Of a stretch of 64,000 nucleotides of DNA, positions 58,962 through 64,000 are shown in pieces; positions within the stretch are counted from its first letter, which is position 1, and every line of letters starts with the position of its first letter. Source of the DNA: Spisula solida (Eukaryota; Mollusca; Bivalvia; Venerida; Mactridae); the NCBI GenBank assembly GCA_947247005.1, contig OX365959.1, forward strand, positions 40,951,097-41,015,096, read 5' to 3'. A program made the position numbers and the translations under genes. The notes beneath the pieces are model-generated. The model saw only the letters and a program-made list of their open reading frames with translations. It ran no database searches and was not told the DNA's origin.

Positions 58962-61900
58962 ATGTATATTGGTCTATTGGTATGTATAGTATGTCTAAGT
59001 GTCACAGTTGGAATTTTATTGGCACAAAGCAGTAAATTTGTTATGTTACACAATGCTGATGTGAGAATGACTTCCGACGACGACATATTACGTTCAAATG
59101 TCTTGTCGGATACATCATGTTTAGTGCACTGCGCGGAAACCAGCGGGTGTTTCTATACAAGTTATTATGAAGATAAACACGCATGCTTGCTTCATCCACT
59201 AGTCGGCGTTTCTACAGTTTCCAGTACTGGTTGGCGTATTTACTTCAAGGTCTTTGGGGAAAATGGTAAGTAAGCAATTCTGATATTATCACTTAGTCAT
59301 TGAACGATTGTCAAACAGATGAAAAAATGTGTCCGTGGTGACATTAATTCCGTAGTATCTAGTTACAACCAACATTTCGTAATCAGTAACATTTTATATC
59401 ATATCAGACTCAAATTATGAAATAATATTATGAAATCTTAGATGAAAATACAATACAGATATTCTAAACTTAGTTCTTGAATGTTCTTTGTTAGGGAAGC
59501 GTACATACACTTACCGATGGCTTAGATTTAGATGGTCCTAAGTACAAAATCAATATTTTGAGAAAAGAAGAAACAATGTGTGGACACTACTCTTTACTAA
59601 TGGTCAACATGACCAGTTCCGATTTCAAATATGAGTCTTATAAAGACGTAAGTAGTACCGTCTAATTCTAAGCCAGCGATATATTGATCTTGTGGTCAGT
59701 AAAGAAATGCTGTTTTAGTTACTCGTACTAGTACTTTAGTTGAACTTTTAGTCATTGATTCCGTATACATCATCGAACATTAAAATAACTTTCGGAAACA
59801 TTTTCGTCTATCAAATGGTTATGGTTTGTTTCAAGGGTTAGTAAATTATAGGAGTGATGCGTTTGTGTTAAAGTATCCTTGAAGAAAATGTTTAACAGCC
59901 TCCAACCGACTTTGCGTTGTTCAACTTACAATAATTAAGGACGTGATTTGTCTTAACATTTATTCTCATCAAAACGAAATTTGTTGGACACATCAAGTAC
60001 AGCATTATAATATTCTCCATTCATCACAGTTAATAAGATATGAGACAGTCAGTATTAAGTAAAACGAATTTATCTTTCGTTGTATATCTGGCGTGTTCAG
60101 AACCGACTCAAATTCGTTTGATCATATGGCATCACGATATAACGTCATTTACGGCATATGAACATTTTACTACACTAGATAAGAATATACGTTGTCGTTA
60201 TACTAAACCGGATACAAGGAATGCCATGTGATAAAATGACTTATACCTAGTGCACCCATTAAACAATATTAAAATCGAGAAAAACTATTCATTTGCCGGT
60301 AGGTAGGTGTAATGAATTTTGGAATGGCAATAATGAAAATTGAATATATGTATAACATTCGGCTGGCTTGATATTTTACACATTTTAAGAGTTCAAAAAA
60401 TACAAACAAAAATATTGCTTTATAACTTTAATAAAAACATCATTCATTACCATACCGAAGTGAGTGTACAAAGTAATGTAAATGAATATTGATCTCAATG
60501 AGATCAAATAGTGTGTAATTTACTTAACAAATTCTACTGGTAAAAGTACATAAGCATGTAACATCTAGATATCTTCCTATGTATTACTACAAGTATATAT
60601 CAAGGTTAGTAATGTTTACATACATTTCAACTATAAATTGCACATTGGCCCTGAGTGAGGTCAATATATAATGCTTTATAAGTATTTAGTATAATCATTA
60701 ACTTCAAAATCTAAAATAATGTACATGGCTATCGGTAGTTTGTAGTTAAGATAAATGTAAAAATTCCTAACCTATAAATTCCTAACCTTGGTTCAGCGCA
60801 TTCAAAGCGTTGAAGAGAGTATGTTTTGTTATCGAATTAGAGCAAAATTTACTGGATAAAATCAGTATAATAACGTGTCATATTCAATAGCCTCTGTGGC
60901 TAAGTGGACATATGCGTTGACCTAATTACTCGTATATTTGGCGTTTGAAACGGTTGGTTTTGAGTTCCAGCCCAGCAGATGTGGTCTTTTTTACTTTGCA
61001 TAATTTATCAAAATCCTAACCTAAACGTTAACCTATAATGGGAACCGTATAAACAAATACATACATTTCATATTTATTCACTTACAGTATAGTCAGATTT
61101 TTCTGACCTGCTGCAGGTCATCTGCCAGACCGTTAGTAATGCAAATGGCCTATTTTTGAGGGAAATCAGATGTCGTATCCAGAATACCGTCCGAGCGTTA
61201 CATCGGTTTTCAGTTCCACTAGAGATATATGAAAACAGTTCAATTCTCGAATGAAACTGAGAAGCGCGGTGCATCAAGATTAGTACCGTTAGATATTGAA
61301 GACAATACTCTCGCCGTCTTAAATGTTATCAAAAATTCAAAATATTTAAGCAGATGTTTGCACATACTATTATTCAGGTACCACGACAATGAACCTAAAG
61401 GAAGGCGCAACTGCATACCAAACAACAACATACCACAGCTTCACCGCTGATTTGGCAATCGATGGTAATAAGGCTACCAACATCTTTAAATACTCGTGTG
61501 CCTCTCCTGGCGTTCGGGCATATTGGATAATGCAGTTTGGATCGCCTGGTGTGGTTGACAAGGTGGACATATATCTACGATCTGACTATGGTATGTATGC
61601 ATGTTTACCGGGGTCTTGGTCGTTTCTCAAACGCTCCCAGCTCAAAAATAGATACATAGATTAAAGCGTATTGTGATATTACCAGGCAGAACTGTTCATA
61701 TCATGAACCAATGTGTCGCGCACATTCCCATGTAAAACCGTATCATTCAATGGTCGTGGTCACCTAGTGTGGTCAACAATAAATGTAAAACAAAAAGTTG
61801 TTTAAATGGTATTCCTCTCTTTGTTCTTTCGTAAGTGGATTTAAAATTACTTAGTACCAATGTTCACAACATCACGGCAATGTGTCATGCGCAAGGTCAG

Positions 61901-62342
61901 TGTCCCTTGACAAAGATAAATAAGAAAATGAATAGGGGTAAACATTGAGTCTGCTCTGCAATGGTGTATTTTCGTATGTGAACTAGACATTAACAATATT
62001 CTATTTTAAGCCCTATTACCAATGTCTTTCAAATTTCATCAAACAGAACGGTCATCGTGTGTTATGCATATATAACCATATCGTAAATTAAATATGATGT
62101 TATGATATGTTCATTTGTTAACAGTTGAAAGGAATTCCAATCGAAAGGTATGGGTGGCACAAACCGACGATGTCGCCAGTGGTACAGTATGCGGCAACTA
62201 TACTGGACCTATAATTGACGAAGAACCATTTGTGATGACAATTCCATGTGAAGGTCCCATATTTGGCAAGTTCCTGGGAATCTACTACCTAGGCGCTGAA
62301 GATTTAATGGAAATATGTGAGGTCGAAGTCTTTAGTCCATAA
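58962..62342 (+). CDS. Secreted PAN-like plus F-type lectin (fucolectin) protein
   Basis: Three exons, 58962-59265, 61378-61590 and 62125-62342, joined by two phase-1 introns with GT-AG ends, give about 244 residues. Exon 1 encodes a signal peptide (MYIGLLVCIVCLSVTVGILL) and a PAN/apple-like region with CLVHCAETSGCFYTSYY and a later cysteine. Exons 2 and 3 together encode one F-type lectin domain of the fucolectin/discoidin-like jelly-roll fold: ATAYQTTTYHSFTADLAIDG near its start, WIMQFG and VDKVDIYLRSD in the middle, and ICEVEVFSP at the end. The fucose-binding RXDX4R motif (RSDYGVER) is formed across the exon 2/3 junction. The histidine expected 26 residues before that arginine is not there, a cysteine-serine-proline loop taking its place, so sugar specificity may differ. 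Such lectins bind fucosylated glycans in invertebrate defence. No mature poly(A) site was certain. Confidence 0.9.
59514..59679. mobile_element. MITE related to 33073-33302, diverged copy in lectin intron 1
   Basis: The right end CTAAGCCAGCGA followed by TA and the inner 'gatttcaaatatg...gtcttataa' match the 230-bp MITE. The left end has decayed to CCGATGGCTTAGA after a TA. It lies in the first intron of the lectin gene. Confidence 0.7.
60889..60985 (+). mobile_element. tRNA-derived SINE head in lectin intron 1
   Basis: GCCTCTGTGGCTAAGTGGAC provides an A box, and about 60 bases on GGTTTTGAGTTCC is a decayed B box. The long spacing resembles a leucine or serine tRNA ancestor. No paired acceptor stem. 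Confidence 0.5.
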
Positions 62343-62969
62343 TGTCTTAGTGAGATACGGATGTTTGCAGAGCCTTCGTTACATCAGTTTTGCAATTACC
62401 GTACATATTATCAGGAGGCATCCTATTTTTCTCGCATTTATGATTTGATACAAATTCAAACTATATCATTTTATGCACAAAAAGTAACACTTGAATAGCA
62501 CCTATATTTGATAATGTAACATCTGTACATACGAGATGTGTATGGCATGTTCGTGAAATCGATTTGTAGTTACGAAAAAGAAAGTACACACTGATATCAA
62601 ATGTACCTACTAGCACCTAAGCCCACATATCTTCATTTGCACTCGTGATTAACACAATTCAAACCCATACGCACTATGTCCATTACTAACTTTTTGTAAG
62701 TAGTTAATGTTTTATGTAATCAAAGAGTGGTCATAATTATGTACTACATGTAATATACAGTAAATCACGTTTTGTCGATAATATTCGCGAGGAAGTTGAC
62801 ACCAAAACAATGATTTATCGCGAAACATTCGTAATAAACCATAGTTCCGACTGAGAAATTCCTCATCGGCGATGTGGAATTACACAAAGGTTAAGTAAAG
62901 TAAGTAAGTAAAGGCTTATTTAACGAGGCTACGCATTTGGTTTCCAAATCCTCCATGTGGGCCTCAAAA
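62343..62969 (+). other. 3' flank of the lectin gene
   Basis: An AATAAA hexamer at 62833-62838 could end the lectin transcript, but it lies inside a 'cgcgaaacattcg' repeat-like stretch also hinted at near 39480-39550. A (GTAA)n-like run is at 62895-62911. Confidence 0.35.
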
Positions 62970-63113
62970 CAGATTCTCTCGATGGTCCCCGAGAGCTCCC
63001 GATGACCCCCGATTGCTCCCGATGGCCACCGATTGCTCCCGATGGCCACCGATTGCTCCCGATGGACACCGATTGCTCCCGATGGCCACCGATTGCTCCC
63101 CAATGGTTCTCGA
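62970..63113 (-). repeat. 20-bp GC-rich minisatellite
   Basis: Five units of the type GATTGCTCCCGATGGCCACC start at 63011, 63031, 63051, 63071 and 63091, with partial units on both sides. A 20-bp period shifts the reading frame each unit, so the minus-strand 70-codon frame is a by-product. Confidence 0.95.
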
Positions 63114-63629
63114 TACTCTCCGAAGCTCAGTAAATATGATTACATAATTTTCAATTGTTGACGTTTTATTGTATTATATTTAAGAATGTGGTACATTGTA
63201 TCATTAATGTTGTGAGTTCCTTCATTTCATTTGCCGTTTGTGTTTGTCGAGATCAGTGATGCAATCTGTGTAAGCTATTTTTCAATTTTGATATTTGAGA
63301 TATTTGTATCTTACGTATCATACAAGTTTTGAAATATTTGAAAATCATATTATGTGTTTGTTATAATGTCATATAGGTGTCCAGAAAATGATATTTCTTT
63401 TCCCTGTATTTCATAATATTTAGTTTTACAATGGCCTTTGTGTTTCATTTTTTCATATTTAACAACTTGCCGTTAAAACCACAGACACTTGGGGTCTGGA
63501 CCACGCCCCCTCCCGCTACGCGCCTGGAAATAGTATTTTTACATTTCTTATATATCCAGACCCATTCAGTAATCACACACACATTTGTTGGATGTATTTG
63601 ATATTATCACAAAAATCTACGTAATTCCT
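63114..63629. other. Intergenic, nothing recognised
   Basis: AT-rich except for a short GC-rich patch at 63504-63528. No gene or element was identified. Confidence 0.5.
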
Positions 63630-64000
63630 CTACTGCTTAAATAACACAAAGATAGAAATGTTTGACTGAAATTTCTCGCACACCTTCCTCGAATATCGGG
63701 CCGTGTTTAACTCACTGTGCAACTTTCCTGCCAATGTTTGGAGTCCTTTGGTCAAGTACATATTACCCTTCACGATGATAGAGACAGAAACCGATCGCCG
63801 CCCCTGCCTCCACAATTTGCGAGATAGTTGGCAATTTTCACCTAAAAACACGACTCGCACATAATCTTTCGACGCTGGTTTCCCGCCTGATCGATACGAA
63901 AGTACGACGCCGCGCGTTGAACGTTGGAACCAGATATGTAAATAAACCATTCGTAATACCTCGTTTGGGTCCAACGTTAAACGCACGACACATTTCTTAT
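63630..64000 (-). CDS. Open frame running off the right edge, unassigned
   Basis: A minus-strand frame of at least 118 codons ends at 63630 and stays open to the end of the window, so its start is not visible. The product is basic with a few cysteines and hydrophobic stretches. I recognise no family. GC content is higher than in the neighbouring DNA. The plus strand is also open over 63788-64000, which weakens the case. It could be the last exon of a gene lying to the right, or a transposon fragment. Confidence 0.25.
   Translation of the reverse strand, partial: KKCVVRLTLDPNEVLRMVYLHIWFQRSTRGVVLSYRSGGKPASKDYVRVVFLGENCQLSRKLWRQGRRSVSVSIIVKGNMYLTKGLQTLAGKLHSELNTARYSRKVCEKFQSNISIFVLFKQ

Noticed and set aside
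60040..60231. Extra exon of the lectin gene
   Set aside because: No splice sites fit, and the flanking exons already join in phase and complete the domain.

Overview
This window looks like AT-rich nuclear DNA from a marine invertebrate, most likely a bivalve mollusc. Long stretches carry no reading frame. Genes are split by GT-AG introns, and the DNA is packed with tRNA-derived SINEs, MITEs, tandem repeats and diverged segmental duplications. The mollusc assignment rests on eight-cysteine CS-alpha-beta defensins with a GFGCP-type mature N-terminus, as in mussel defensins, and on an F-type lectin. Both are innate-immunity families that are expanded in bivalves. The species cannot be named from the sequence alone.

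Two kinds of gene are well supported. Between 20.6 and 33.0 kb lie three tandem defensin paralogues on the + strand. Each has a TATA box about 77 bp before its ATG, a short signal-peptide exon, a phase-1 intron, a second exon encoding the mature peptide and the stop, and a further intron in the 3' UTR before a final exon. Between 58.96 and 62.34 kb lies a three-exon gene for a secreted protein of about 244 residues with an N-terminal PAN/apple-like region and a C-terminal F-type lectin (fucolectin) domain. Both are probably secreted defence or recognition proteins.

The rest is repeats and duplications. 1-3.4 kb is paralogous to 14.1-15.8 kb and to parts of 17.4-19.2 and 28.6-29.5 kb. 5.2-10.0 kb holds a local duplication. 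11.54-12.84 kb is a mariner-like element with TIRs of about 41 bp and TA flanks. 16.9-36.1 kb is the amplified defensin unit with its flanks. 36.4-43.1 kb is repeated, rearranged, in 47.6-52.7 kb. 43.6-45.1 kb is a tandem array of 21-bp subunits (126-bp higher-order repeat) running into a near-perfect hairpin with a long inverted arm, resembling a foldback transposon. 53.4-55.1 kb is a dead LINE reverse transcriptase on the - strand. 55.7-56.4 kb is a 109-bp tandem repeat. 63.0-63.1 kb is a 20-bp minisatellite.

Several mobile elements are dated by comparing paralogues, because the matching duplicon carries an empty site (18.1 kb, 33.1 kb and 40.85 kb insertions). Similarity statements come from reading by eye. 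No alignment or database search was run, so duplicon edges are approximate.
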